Shown piece by piece: positions 1 through 12,607 of a stretch of 64,000 nt of DNA. This DNA comes from Selaginella moellendorffii (taxonomy: Eukaryota > Streptophyta > Lycopodiopsida > Selaginellales > Selaginellaceae). Where the stretch lies: the NCBI RefSeq assembly GCF_000143415.4, contig NW_003314265.1:3406443-3470442 (forward strand), in the 5' to 3' direction. Numbering within the stretch: position 1 is the stretch's first letter; each line of letters begins with the position of its first letter. The position numbers and the translations under genes were made by a program. Below the pieces are notes generated by a model that ran no database searches, was not told where the DNA came from, and saw only the letters and a program-made list of their open reading frames with translations.

Positions 1-857
1 TCTCGATCCTTTGCCATTTTGATTGTTGGTGGGCTCGTTGGAAAGAGCTCAGCCCCGTCTACCTTATATCGCAAGAATTTGGGAAGAAATTGCCTCAAAA
101 TCCACGAAGAGGTAGCCCAGAACACCAACATTATGGAAAAACATGTGCATGTCCATGATGTAGATCGACACTAAGGCGCCGTTGGTACTTCTCAAAAACC
201 TAGGACCAGGAGCACCTCTAGAAATAAACGGCATCCAAAACCAAGCCTGGAGGAGCATGAATTCCTACCACAAAGATAACCCAATCTAGCCGGAGAAGAA
301 AATCCTTTTGCATGCCGTTAATTCTCCCAAATCTAGTGCCAAGAACTACCACTACTCATAGATCTAGGCCAGATCTACAAGCCCAAATGCACTACCTTGA
401 GAAATTCGGCCGAGGATCTAGGCGAGAAAGTGAAAACCCCAAAATGCTCATCTGACCGAGCCAAGAAACGTTGTATCTCTTCAAATACTGCACGGCTTGA
501 TGAGCGCCATACCTTGCTGGAAAGAGGAGCTCCAGACCTATCCAACACACTCAAGATCAAAGAAAACCACTGCAAAATGAACAAGGAATTCCTTCCCAAA
601 CTCTGCGGCCAAAAGAAAAGAGAGAAATGACGCTTCAGAAAGTCCTGCGCTTCATGCCGGGTTCACCATTTGTTGGGGGAAGGAGGGGCGCTTCCCCCAA
701 CGCTCACTCAAACACGAGAAATGCTTCACTGCTCTCCACAAAATGCCCCCCCTCGCCCTTGTGAGGCAAGGGTTTTATACAAGGAAGATGGGGAATATTC
801 TGAGGACCAGAATATTCCCTCCCTCTCTCTCACTCTCTCAGTGGCCACGCCCTAACA
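1..857 (-). mobile_element. 5' end of a minus-strand LTR retrotransposon (LTR plus leader)
   Basis: An LTR-like block (671-857) begins TGTTGG and ends CTAACA. To its left lies a primer-site-like stretch (minus strand TGGTGAACCC, ending near 670) and then leader or early gag sequence running off the window. The whole block matches 52,800-53,660 in the same orientation, where it adjoins a decayed Tat-like Gypsy element, so both are taken as 5' ends of one family. Minus-strand frames at 375-599 and 64-258 are open but match no domain I recognise. The family call rests on the second copy. Confidence 0.6.
671..857 (-). repeat. 5' LTR of the minus-strand element
   Basis: A 187-bp block with TG..CA ends (TGTTGG...CTAACA). 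It joins the primer-site-like sequence on its left. On its right the sequence switches at once to another repeat family that is also seen intact near 9,470. Confidence 0.55.
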
Positions 858-2787
858 ATATTTTTGCACTTTCTACCATGCCTTAGTAAGTATTCATAGG
901 GTTGAATCTATCCAATAGCCTAGAGAGTGGTTCCTCAATCTGGGTATGCTCACTTTGTAATCCCACACATTGGGATTAACGTTGCTACTTATGGGCTTTT
1001 ATATACCCATCATTAACCTTTGCCAAAATCCCTTTTTGGCTTTGTCCAATTTAGGTAGATGGACTTCTCCCGTCTTCACAACCTTGGACATTTGGATAGC
1101 ACCTCATATCCATCGTTCGCTAAGGACTTAGTCCCTTAGGCTTTATCTAATGCCCTTGCGACACCAAACACCATTTTCTAGTGCTTTTAAAGTGTTTGGG
1201 TGTCCCAATGATGGCTTTCTTTGACAATGAGCATTCCCTTTATAACATTAACTTATTATATTGCAACGTAAGCAAATTATCCCCCCATAAGGGTATGTCC
1301 AACTTCTTTATCCCAATAAGAAGTCTTGGGTAGTAACCTTCTACTAATTTAATCAATTATTTTGCACCTTTTGCTTAGTTGCTTCATAGTTGTCAAGTCT
1401 TACACTCATTGTTGATGCTTCCACACCTCCATCATTATTTGGGTTACCACACTCCAATGGCATGCCTTCCAGTTTAGGTTATGCCATTCCCATTTTCATT
1501 AGAATTCTTTTGAGAAGGGGTTCTTATGAACCCACTAACTTGACCTCAAGGCATCATGCTTTGGCACATTTGGTGTCTCCACACCATCAGCTCCACGAGC
1601 CTACGTTTATAACACTTCTTATTTGTGTCTAGGTCCTTATCAAGAGCAATATATTTCTTTCTCATGCCAACTATCTGTTAGTATTGCACTATAGAGTTTA
1701 CGCACAACTTTGTGTCAAAGTTGTTTTCTTTTGGGAACACCTTTCCCACGACTTTAGTATGGCACATTTTGCCATCAATGAGATACCCACTATTCTCATA
1801 CTTGGATCTTATGATCCTCCCCATCCTTCGTGGGGTACAACACACCTCAATCCAAATGTTTCCATTCCCTTAGGATTATTCCTTGACTCTACTTAAGTCA
1901 TCTAGCTTTTTGGACTTTGCTAACCTGACGACCGTGAGGTCCTACTTTTGAGGTGCTAGCTCACTAGAATACAATTTCTTTTTGTCATGTCTTACTCACA
2001 AGGACCATCTTTTGGAGCTCTAACCATGGGCTTAGAACAAGGTTCCGTTGAGCCATGCCAAGTATCTAAGTAGGTAGTGCCACCATATTTGGACTGAGAG
2101 CATCAACTATTCGATCTCCCGAGGGGACTAGAGCTAGCTCTTGAACACTTCACCAAGCTACCTCACTTGTCAGTCCGTATTCACTCTAGTCTTAGACTTC
2201 CCAATGGTTATCCCATCACCCAACACCTAAGCACAACCTTCCTGGGCCAAATTAACCTTTCCTAGCCAAACTGGCTCCACTAGAGTCCTCCCCTTACTAT
2301 ACTTTTGGAGCTCACCAAACCCCCTAAGGTCTAGGAGATGAACACTTTGGGCTTTCACCCTCCGACTCGGACTTGGACCCGGACTCAATCCCGGTCTTAG
2401 TCTCAGTCTCGACCTCGGACTCCATCTTCGGTCCTTCTTGAACTCCATTTTGGATTCCATCTCAAATCCATCTCGAACTCCATCTCGAGTCCATCTCAGA
2501 CTCCATCTCGGACTCTGTCTCGGTCCATCTCGGACTCCATCTTGGTCCATCTTGGACTCCACCACATGTCATGTGATAGTCCTCTTGTGTCCCTTTTCTA
2601 AAGACTCTCTTATTGCTCACTTTATGCTCATTCTTTAAGCATTCCGACAGGAGTTCCACTCCTGCTCTTAACACTTCAAGTCTAAGCTTTTAGTCCAAAC
2701 ATATTACGCTTGTTTGGCTTTTGCTTCGGCCACTACCATATGGCACCCTTTCGGCTCCACTTTGGGGTTTAGGGATTTGTGTCTCAT
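858..2787 (-). mobile_element. Truncated copy of the TGTAAG-LTR element (internal part plus LTR part)
   Basis: About 858-1,990 matches the internal region of the complete element at 9,470-10,610. About 1,990-2,787 matches the inner part of its LTR (11,930-12,607), including a TCTCGGACTCCA-type minisatellite at 2,368-2,570 and the LTR end near 2,787. A large deletion has joined internal sequence to LTR. No coding capacity is recognisable. The right edge abuts MULE-A. Confidence 0.6.
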
Positions 2788-4377
2788 ATAGAGACACAAA
2801 TAAATAGGAAATATTTTGGAAGTCCCTCTTTAATATTGTCCTAAAGTGAACTGGTAAGCCCACAATCTTTTACAATTTCATGGTAGATGGGGCTGGTGCA
2901 AATTGGAATGGTGTCTAGGTAGTTTTTGGGAATGGTTAGTCATTGGAAGGTCGTGAGAGGATTTGTGAGTTCCATTGGGCTCAAAGCCTAAACCAGCACT
3001 GTCACCTTATCAAGCCAGAGTTCAATTAATGTTTAAAGAGTTGTGCAAACAATGGTAAATTGCACCTTTTGAAGAAGAGCATGAGGTAAAAACAAATAAG
3101 ATTTGAATGTGGTGGCGTGAAGATGGTCATATAGACGTAAGTTCTCTACCACAACTTAAATCATGGTTAAGGTGGTGGGAAGTTAGGATGTTTCAATAGG
3201 GATATCACTCTTTTCAAGTTGGTTTCTATTTTTTCTTCTCATTTATTACTTTTTAATATTGCCTTTTCCATTAAGATCAACCACTTAAGGACCTCGCATA
3301 CACCCCAACTATGAATTTCTCCAAAAGTAAGTATTGGAGTTGGCGTTCCTCTGAGGTAGGGAAAGAGAAGATGAGTTTATATGAAGCTTATCTATTATAT
3401 TTGATATGTGTTATAGAGCAATCTTCAAAAGTATTAGCATTTGAGGAAGGAAGATACGTGGGAATAAAGCCTTCTATTGAGATGTTACATAATAAGATAA
3501 AGAGAAAATTAACTCTGCTCACCCAAACAATGGCAATTATAGTTAAAAAAGTGGTCTGTGGCACATTTATCAAGTACACTCCCCAACCTTCTATTGGTGA
3601 TATGAAGACTATCTACTCAAAGTGTCATTTTTCCTTTGCTAGTGAAGATATTGGCATAGACCTTAGAGCAAAAAACTCTTACAGACCTGATGTAGAGTAC
3701 CATTCTGCTCCAAGACACCGGTTTTAGACTAAGCCACCCAATGCATGCTCGCAAAATCAAATATAAGGTGTGTGAGGATGCTTCTGAGGGGCAAATGTTA
3801 AACCTAGATTCATAGTGACAAATTTACTTTTGTTCCAGCCCCATGTTTTTATGGGGAACGAAAGCAAGTAGAATTTTCAAGATAGTGCTGGCTATATTGT
3901 TGCAACACCAATGCCAACTATACAAAGTGGCTTGAAGGCATTATAGTGACTAAACCTATTATAGTACCTAAAAAATGGCTGGTTGCTAATGGGGTTGTGC
4001 TCACCTCAGATGAGATTGAAAACCTTGAGAAATATGGTTTCAATCTTAAGAGGAGAGTTAGAGACATAACTATCAATACTAGAAGTATTCTCACAAAGAT
4101 GCACAAAACACTTCAATGTGAGATTCTCTCCACGAAGTACATCATTCCGCTTGCAAAAGAGTATATAGTCAAAACAGAAAGTGGAGGATACACAATTGTC
4201 ATTCAAGACTTTCCTTTTTACATATGTCCAGACTTTATGAAACGTGAGAAATATGGAAAGATATATGTTCCTTACAAGCATATGTACTACATCTTCATCA
4301 ACAGCTTGCACCATGATCCTAAAATGGATATTCATATACATCAAGAAAGCCTACAGAAAACTTTTGGAGCTAACTAG
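2788..4377 (+). pseudogene. MULE-A transposase, decayed (SWIM zinc-finger type)
   Basis: This is a plus-strand relic of the same transposase encoded on the minus strand of MULE-B (39,626-42,973). Recognisable blocks in order are the MADGAGANWNG segment with the second catalytic-type Asp, the CEFHWAQSLNQH segment, the SKYWSWRSSEVGKEK start of the C-terminal region near 3,323, and the SWIM region near 4,190-4,290. The SWIM C-x-C has decayed (FYICPDF) while the later KHMYYI remains. Frameshifts and stops occur throughout. The first half of the gene is missing because an LTR-element fragment abuts at 2,788. It is non-functional and evidently older than MULE-B. Confidence 0.85.
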
Positions 4378-4470
4378 ATTTTCCAACACTATCGATGTTT
4401 ATTCTCTATTAATAATATAAACTTATTATACTTTATATAATTAATAAAAAATATTTTTTCATTTCACTTT

Positions 4471-4853
4471 TCATTTTATATACTTGCGAGTGTTCTTTTT
4501 GTAATACTTGCCATGGTACTCATGTGTCTCTATTTTTTTCTTTACCATATCAAAAAATATTTCATAGTAGTTTTTCATGTGTATGATGTTGTAGTGTGTC
4601 ATGAAAGCATATATACTATCATATTGATCATTGCTATTGTTTCCACCAGAAGCTATAAAATATATAAAGTAGCAGAATTGTAGTTTTCTAAAACAAGTAA
4701 GAAGGCATTTCTTTTTCACCCAATTTGTCACACCTTCTGTTATTGCATTTATCTTCAACTTATAATCACTATCATTATTATCCTTTTTTTTTATTCTCTT
4801 GTGTCGTTTAGTTATGTTGTACAATAGAATAATTATTGCATCTTCTAACCTTT
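4471..4853 (-). pseudogene. MULE-A small zinc-type protein, interrupted by an LTR element
   Basis: This is the minus-strand counterpart of the MULE-B gene at 39,083-39,534. Shared segments include ITEGVTNWVKKK, IASGGNNSNDQYDSIYA and the NTRKYIK end. The CPIC zinc ligands seen in MULE-B are lost here. Its 5' part continues at 12,608-12,690, beyond the inserted LTR element, where the VGNFNS-coding stretch is found. The MULE-B copy is contiguous across this point, which proves the insertion. The gene converges on the transposase gene, as in MULE-B. Confidence 0.75.
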
Positions 4854-6524
4854 TGTAAGTGACTAATTTTTTCATTCTACTTTAGTCACTTAACCACACT
4901 TCCAACCATTTGGAGGAGTCTCATTCTCAACCTCCATAAGTCCATTTAAGGACTTGGGGCTTGCTCGCCTTGAAACCTTTGCACTTCGTCCAAGTCCTCC
5001 ATGTGTTTGATCCCATGACCGACACTCCAAGATACCACCGACATATCAACCCGTTACGCTAAAGCTATGCCCATTCACCTTGGTCACACCAGTAGTCTAA
5101 CACCACCTGCATCACAGTCCTGTCTCTCAAAGACTGAGCCATCCATTTATGGGTGATCATCCCAGATCCACTCTTTAGCATCCTTAAGATGCCCGTAGAC
5201 AGGGGGAATAGCCTTCCCCAATATCTCTTTTCCGGTCCCCACCAAGTCCCTTTCTGTCCATGGCAGGGATCGCCAACACTGCCACTGGATCAAGGCCCAC
5301 CGGCCCAACCACCAAGCCCCACTGTTCACTGGGACTTCCTCACTGTGTGACCATATCCTTAGTCACCACACTAGAGGATTACTCCTCTTCCTTTCCACCA
5401 TTTAAGACTTTGGGACAACATTTTGAAACATCGTGGCCCTACACGAGCCTCATGGGTACTCTCCCTGCCTTCCACCTTTGGGTGCTCTAGCCATGGGCTT
5501 AGAGCGAGGTTCTGTTGAGTCACGCTAGGTATCCAAGTAGGTAGTGCCACCTACACTTGGATTAAGAGCATTGACCATTCAATCTCCTAGGGGAACTAAA
5601 GCCAGCTCTTGAACACTTCACCAAGCTACCCCATTTGTTAGTCCGTATTAACTCTAGCCTTGGACTTCCCAGTGGTCATCTCATCACCTAACAGCTGGGT
5701 ATGGCCTTCTTGGGCCAAACTGGCCTTTCCTGGCCAAACTAACTCCACTAGGATCCAACCCCCACACTCTCCCTACTATACTTTTGGAACCCCTTGCAGT
5801 GCCCCCCCCAGGGGGACAATTGCTTTAGGCTTTCACCCAACAGCTTGTATTAGTATTCAGACTCGGACTCAGACTTGGTCTCGGTCTTGGTCTCGGTTCC
5901 ATCTCGGACTCCATCTTAGACTCCATCTCGGGTCTATCTCAGACTCCATCTCAGGTCCATCTCGGACTCCATCTCAAATTCCATCTCGGGTCCATCTCGG
6001 ACTCCATCTCAGACTCCATCTTGGGTCCATCTCAGACTCCATCTCGGGTCCATCTTGGACTCTATCTCAGACTCCATCTCAGGTCCATCTCGGACTCCAT
6101 CTCAAATTCCATCTCGGGTCCATCTCGGACTCCATCTCAGACTCCATCTCGGGTCCATCTCGGACTCCATCTCAGACTCCATCTTGGGTCCATCTCAAAC
6201 TCCATCTCGGGTCCATCTTGGACTCTATCTCAGACTCCATCTTGGGTCCCTCTCGAACTCAATTTTGGGTCCATCTTGGGTCCATCTCAGACTCTTCCAC
6301 ATGTCATATGTTAGTCCTCTTGTGTCCCATTTCTAGAGACTCACTTATTGCTTGCTTCGTGCTTGTTCTTTGAGCACTTTGTTAGGAGTTCCACTTCCAC
6401 TCTCGACCTTTCAAGTCGAAGCTTTTATTCCAAACGTGTTATGTTTGTTTTGCTTTCGCTTCGGCCACTACCACATTGCACCCTTTCAGCTCCACATTGG
6501 AGCTTAAGGATTTTGTGTTTCACA
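4854..6524 (-). repeat. Left LTR (3' LTR in element orientation), 1,671 bp
   Basis: It starts TGTAAGTGAC and ends TTTCACA. It is about 280 bp longer than its partner, mainly through an expanded minisatellite at 5,870-6,295. Confidence 0.7.
5870..6295. repeat. Minisatellite inside the LTR
   Basis: Imperfect tandem units of the form GGTCCATCTCGGACTCCA / TCTCAGACTCCATCTCG (multiples of about 6 bp, often 18 or 36 bp). Related, shorter arrays sit at the same LTR position in the partner LTR (12,258-12,375), in the fragment at 2,368-2,570, and in the chromovirus LTR (25,440-25,700). Open frames through it are a by-product of unit length. Confidence 0.85.
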
Positions 6525-9500
6525 ACTCCACCACCCATAAACAAAGTTTGATGTCTTCATCGGATGATAAACTATTTTATAAAGTATTACCAACATATAT
6601 TACCATTTCCATCCTTGGCACTTTGCCAATATTCGTCAATGGTTTGACACTAAAGGCTCACCATGCCTTGCCCATTCTCTAAGGGGCATAGTCTCTTCAA
6701 CTTAGAGATTCATTTGACCACTTGTCTCATTTTATTGGTTTAGTTCTTAGTAAACTTGTTAGAAGCACCTTCTTTATCGCAATCCCACTACTCATTCTCG
6801 AGTAGTCTTAATTTCCATCGATATAACTTTTGCACTTTGGAACTTTTAATTTTGACTTCTTGAAGTCAATTTCCTAGGTGTCTTTGACACCTTGCATTAC
6901 ACATATTGTGCAACTCCACTTCCCCATCCTAGGAAGTTCTCTACTTGAGAGCACCATCATCTTCTCTTCTATTTCATACCATCTTTGGCACTAAGTTTCA
7001 ATTATCATAATTTTGTGCTAGGGCTGTCCACGGCCCTATCATTTGGCTACCTTATCGCTCCCTCCCTTGGAACTTCCACTTTCGCAAAATCGGAGCAATT
7101 GGGAATCCATCCTTGGAAACATATTGTCTTCCCACAATCTGTTAACATCCAACATATTAGTGTTCCTGGCCTAACTTTGTCATTTGGGTTCTGTCCCATG
7201 ATCCCTATGGCAATTTTCTTAGCCACTAGTCTTTTGCTCCTATCCATTAATTGTTGTACCAAACAATATAGAATCACTACCTCTATCCTTGATGTATTTT
7301 TTTAGTTCTTTGCCAAGTCCAGAAGGTGCTCACCCTTAGTAAGTATTTTTAGCATTTTCTGCCATGGGCTCCATCCACGGCCTAACTTTGTGATCCTCCC
7401 ATGGGTCTCTCTTAGAGATTACTTTCTTTGGACTCACTATACCATTGCATTGACGTAGCTCATTTCCCTTAAATGTCCTTCCCACTTGGTCACCTTGACC
7501 AAGCCACACCATTATCATTAGTTTAAATCAATACTTTGAACTAGAAACCTTATTCCTTACCCAAACAAAAACTTTGTCCTTATTTAGCCACCAGATTGCC
7601 TACTGATCTCATCTTGGCACTTTAACAGGTTTGCCAATAAATACTAGATCTTCTAGACCTTTAAAATGTTGACCATGACCCTGGGGGCATCCCCCACGCT
7701 TGGTGGTGCACCCAAACCAGCCCTTCTGGCTAAGGGTCCATAGCAACTGAGACTAGGTGTCCCCATCTCATTCACCACATCCTTGGTGCCACTTGCACTA
7801 AAGTGTTTAAGTTAGATATGCTGAGCTTTCACATTAAACAATCTAACCATGCATCACGACTCTGGGGCATCCCCTGGTTGGTAGTGTGCCCAAGCTAGTT
7901 TCCTTACTAAGAGTCCATGATCACCAAAAAATGAGTGTCCTCATATTCCAAACCATCATTATGCCCTAGTGAGTTAGGACTCGAACCCAAGCACTAAGGG
8001 AGAGACGGTAGCGGTCAAGGACTAAGGGAGCTAAAGGTCACTTTAGGGGTGACTTGGAGCAATTGGGACTTGAAGAAGTTCCCAGCTTTCTGGATTCTCT
8101 GTGGACGACTATGTATGGTGTCTTGCTTCGAGGTGATCGGGAAGGGAGGATTTTTGGAACCAGTGGCAGGGATTGCTGCCACAAGTGGGGCCAGTGGCTA
8201 ATGAGGTTAATGCTATGTGATATGCGTAAGGGATCCATATATATCTTCTCCAACGCCTGCTTGGAGTTCGCTCCCTTTGGAGGAGGTTCGCGCCCTTTCC
8301 TCAATCCCTACTGCAAGGCTAGGACTCAGTTGAAGATGAGCTAGCGCACTTGTCTCATATGGGAGGCAAGGTAGCACACTCCAGCCTTGAGCTGGAGGAC
8401 ATTCACACCTCGCTTGGAGCTATGAGTTGGAGTTGTGTCATGACTGGACACTATTTTGGTTGGTGGTGGAGCACTCTAGGCAAGTCTCGCAGGGCATGGA
8501 GTGTAGCAGGTGGCTTCAAGTTCCGCAGAGTCATCTGGGAGGCAGACGGCCCAAGAGCAGTGTCGGGCGTTCGTGCTCGTGGAGTGGAGCAGGTGGCCTC
8601 AAGTTTTGTGGTGGAGGCACCTGGGAGGCGGATGACCCAAGAGCAGCACTGGGTGTTCGTGCTCATGGTTTTGCTAGTTTCGCTAGTTACCCTAAGAGTG
8701 CGCTCTCAAATTTTGTATTACCCCTTAAGAGGATGTGGAGAAATGTACCTATATGTTGCATCAAACCTAAGCACTAGAGGGTCAGGACTCAAACCCAACC
8801 TTCGTATATGCATCTACAGACAACATCACCCAAGATGCTTGGCGTGACTCCCCACACTGGTGCACCAACTTATACTTAAAGCACGCTACAAATCACAGCT
8901 TAGGAACCTAGTTCCTCCAAGTCCTTTCATTTAACATGTCTGTAATCATGCATAGACTCCTCCATGCTTGGCCTCATGGGCCACCCCTTTTGAAGTTAGC
9001 ACTTTCAACTAGGGTATTTGTTCCCCCGACTTGTCAACCTCACCTAGCAAGTCATCTGACCACCGTAACATAGTTCATGCACAAACGTGAAAGCCCTTAA
9101 CCATCGACTTTCATTCAAAGCCCTCTCTTTGAACACTCGGGAATTACTTCCCTAACTTTGATAGCCTCACCTTATGGCAAGCTTCAAGACCACGCTTTTG
9201 CTGTGCCACTTTGATTTTGCACACTCTATGAACTATTTACACTTGGCTTTATAGGTACTTATCTACCTAGAATTGTCTTTGAGAACCTTCAAGGAACTAT
9301 GTTCCTTAGCTTGCTAAGGCCTCTCTTTTCGCAAGCTTTCTAATTGTCATATGGTCTAACAAGGATAATTCCACATTTTAGACTCTCTATGGCATCACGG
9401 TTGCTAATAACAACATGCTCAAGCACTCTCATACATTTCCTTCAGTCATTCTCCTCCAGACTAGAAGGATAGTTTTGCACTTTCTACCATGCCTTAGCAA

Positions 9501-11218
9501 GTATTTATAGGGATGAACCTACCCAATATCCTAGGGAGTGGTTCCTCAATCCGGGTATGCTCACCTTGTAACCCCACACACCAAAATTAATTTTGCTACT
9601 TATGAGCCTTTATATGCCCATCATTAGCCTTGCTAAAATCCCTTTTTGGCTTTGTCCAATTCGGGTAGATGGACTTCTTTCGTCTCCGCAACCTTAGACA
9701 TTTAAATAGCACCTTATATTCATCATTTGCTAAGGACATTATCCCTTGGGCCTTATCTATTGAGCTCATGACACCAAACACCACCTCTAGGTGTTCTAGA
9801 GTGCTTAGGTGTCTCAATGATGGCCTTCTTGACAATGAGCATTCCCTTTATGATATTGACTTATTATATCGCAACATAAGTAATTTATTCCCTATAAGGG
9901 TATATTTAACTTCTTTATCCCAATAAAAAGTCTTAGATAGTTACTTTTTACCAGTTTAACAAATTAGTTGCACCTTTTGCTTAGTTACCTCATAGTTGTT
10001 AAATCCTACAATTCATTGCTAGTGCTTCCACACCTCCATCATTATTTGGGTCACCACACTCCAATGGCATGCCTTCCAGCTTAGGCTATGCCATTCCCAT
10101 CTTCATTAGGATTCCTTTGGGAAGGGGTTCTCACGAACCCGCCAACTTCACTTTAAGGCATCACGTTTTGGAACATTTAGTGTTTCTATACCATCGGCTC
10201 CACGAGCCTACGTTTATAACACTTCTTAGTTGTGTCTAGGTCCTTGCCAAGAGTAATATATTTCTTTCTCATGCCAACTATCCATTAGCACTGCACTATA
10301 GAGTTTATACACAACTTTGTGTCAAAGTTGTTTTCTTTTGGGAACACCTTTCCCACGACTTTAGTATGGCGTATTCTGCCATCAATGAGATACCCACTGT
10401 TCTCATATTTGGATCTTATGATCCTCCCCATCTTTCATGGGGTACAACACACCTTAGTCCAAATGCTTCCATCAATCCCTTAGGATTATTCCTTGACTCT
10501 ACTTGAGTCATCCAACTTTTTGGACTTTGTTAATCCAACAACCCGTGAGGTCCTACTTTGAGGTGCCAGCTCACTAGAATACAACTTCTTGTATTCATGC
10601 TTTACTCACAAGGACCATCTTTGCAAGTATTACTCTGACACTTGATTTTGTTCTCTAGGGGCAACCTTTGCCCCTTATGACTACTTGTCCATGTGATAAG
10701 AATACCAACTCATCCAACTCCTTGGGTTATTCTAACATTTATTAAAGGTAGCCCTGCCTACCATATCAAGAACTTGTGTCCTCTTCCATATTTGACTTCC
10801 CACGGTCATCAATTCTAGTCTTAAATTCATGAGCACTAGCCTCAACTATATAAGGGTAATATTGTGACTCCTTTATTGTTTTGGAGTCTGCATCTTTCCC
10901 GTGATCCCAACTATAGTTGTTTATTACAATTACATTAGCCCATTTACTAAGTCAAACACTCATCTAGATCACATCCTCAACTCTCTAAGAAAACCCTTAT
11001 ACTGTTCCCAAGATCCCAAAGTCGTTCCTTGCTAACCCTTTTTCCATCCACCATATTGCGCACAAGTTCATACATGTACTTGAGTGGAGAGCTATGTCCT
11101 CTCAACATGCTACTCTTTGAGGATAGGTCCATACCTAGAACCTTCCAATTCCAATACAAGTGGTGATATATTTAACCACCAATAAAAGTTGGACTAAGGA
11201 ATAACTCTAATACCAAAT
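6525..11218. other. Internal region of the LTR element, no gene recognised
   Basis: Only short frames are present, on both strands, and none shows a retroviral or host domain. A near-duplicate pair of about 85-bp units lies at 8,500-8,668 (both containing a GGTGGC(T/C)TCAAGTT stretch). The segment 9,470-10,610 recurs at 858-1,990. Confidence 0.6.
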
Positions 11219-11320
11219 TGTAAGTGACTAATTTTTCTATTCAACTTTAGTCATTTAACTACACAGTGTAGTTAAATGGCTAAAGTTGAATAGAAAAATT
11301 AGTCGCTTACAATTTGGTGT
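11213..11320. repeat. Large near-perfect fold-back at the LTR edge
   Basis: The first 50 or so bases of the LTR, with the adjoining CCAAATTG, are followed by an inverted copy of themselves. The arms meet at CACAGTG near 11,265-11,271 and the duplication ends CAATTTGG. The partner LTR at 4,854 lacks the inverted copy, so it arose in this LTR only. Confidence 0.85.
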
Positions 11321-12607
11321 CACCTCCGACCACTTGGAGGAGTCTCATTCACAATCTTCATAAGTCCATTTCAGGATTTGGGGCTTGCTAACCTCGAGAA
11401 TGGCATCCATGCCACTCAACCTTTGCACTTGGTCCAAGTGCTCCACGTGTTTGATCCTATGACTGACACTTTAAGATACCACTGACATATCAGCCCGTTA
11501 CGCTAAGGCTATGCCCATTCACCTTGGTCACACTAGTGGTCTAACACCACCTACATCAAAGTCCCGTCTCTCAAAGACTGGGCCATCCGTCTATGGGTGA
11601 TCATCTTAGATCCACTCCTTAGCATCCTTAGAATGCCCGTAGACAAAGGGAATAACCTTCCTCAATATCTCTTTTCCAGTCCCCATGAAGTCCCTTTCTG
11701 TCCATGGCCGGGATCACCAACATTGCCACTAGATCAAGGCCCACTGGCCCAACCACCAAGCCTCATTGTCCACTGGGACTTCCTCACCGTGTGACCGTAT
11801 CCTTAGTCACCACATTAGAGGACTACTCCTCTTCCTTTCCATTGTTTGGGACATTGGGACAATATTTCGGAACACCGTGGCCCTACGCGAGCCTTATGGG
11901 TACTCTCCCCACCTTCTGCTTTTAGGTGCTCTAGCCATGGGCTTAGAGCGAGGTTCCATTGAGCCACACTAAGTATCCAAGTAGGTAGTGCCACCCATAC
12001 TTGGACTGGGAGCATCGACCATTCGATCTCTCGGGGGAACTAGAGTCGACTTTTGAACACTTCACCAAGCTACCCTGCTTGTTGGTCCGTATTCACTCTA
12101 GCCTTGGACTTCCTAATGGTCATCTCATCACCTAATCCAACCCCCACACTCTTCCTACTATACTTTTGGAACCCATTGCAACCCCCCCCCCCCCCTTCCC
12201 TTTATTGGGGGACGATCGCTTTGGGCTTTCAACCAACAGCTTGTATTAGTATTCAGACTCAGATTCAGTCTTGTTCCTGGTTTCAAACTCGGACTCAGTC
12301 TCGGTTCCATCTCAGACTCCATCTCAAGTTCATCTCAGACTCCATCTCGGGTCCATTTTGGACTCCATCTCAGACTCTTCCACATGTCATGTGTTGGTCC
12401 TCTTGTGTTCCTTTTCTAGAGACTCACTTATTGCTCACTTCATGCTTGTTCTTCGAGCACTTCATTAGGAGTTCCACTCCTGCTCTCAACCTTTCAAGTC
12501 AGAGCTTTTAGTCTAAATATGTTACGCTCGTTTGACTTTCACTTTGGCCACTACCACATGGCACCCTTTCAGCTCCACATTGGGGCTCAGGGATTTTGTG
12601 TCTCACA
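11219..12607 (-). repeat. Right LTR (5' LTR in element orientation), 1,389 bp
   Basis: It starts TGTAAGTGAC and ends CTCACA. It carries a short minisatellite (12,258-12,375) and the fold-back at its left edge. Confidence 0.7.

Larger units (their letters stand above)
4854..12607 (-). mobile_element. 7.75-kb LTR retrotransposon without recognisable coding, nested in MULE-A
   Basis: Two long LTRs (4,854-6,524 and 11,219-12,607) begin TGTAAGTGACTAA and end TTTCACA or CTCACA. A primer site on the minus strand (TGGTATTAGAG, near 11,203-11,214) lies inside the right LTR, and a purine-rich tract (minus TGGGTGGTGGAGT, 6,525-6,541) lies beside the left LTR, so the element runs on the minus strand. 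Flanks CCTTT on the left and CCCTT on the right fit an imperfect 5-bp duplication. In 4.7 kb of internal DNA I recognise no gag, protease, reverse transcriptase or integrase, so it is probably non-autonomous. Its ends resemble those of the chromovirus at 24,640, a possible helper family. Confidence 0.75.

Noticed and set aside
5660-6373. Long plus-strand frame of 237 codons rich in Ser, Leu, His and Pro
   Set aside because: It is a reading through the LTR minisatellite, whose unit length is a multiple of three; all three frames look similar and no domain is present.
8350-8847. Plus-strand frame of 165 codons
   Set aside because: It crosses a local duplicate pair in the non-coding interior of an LTR element; no domain, and no equivalent in related copies.
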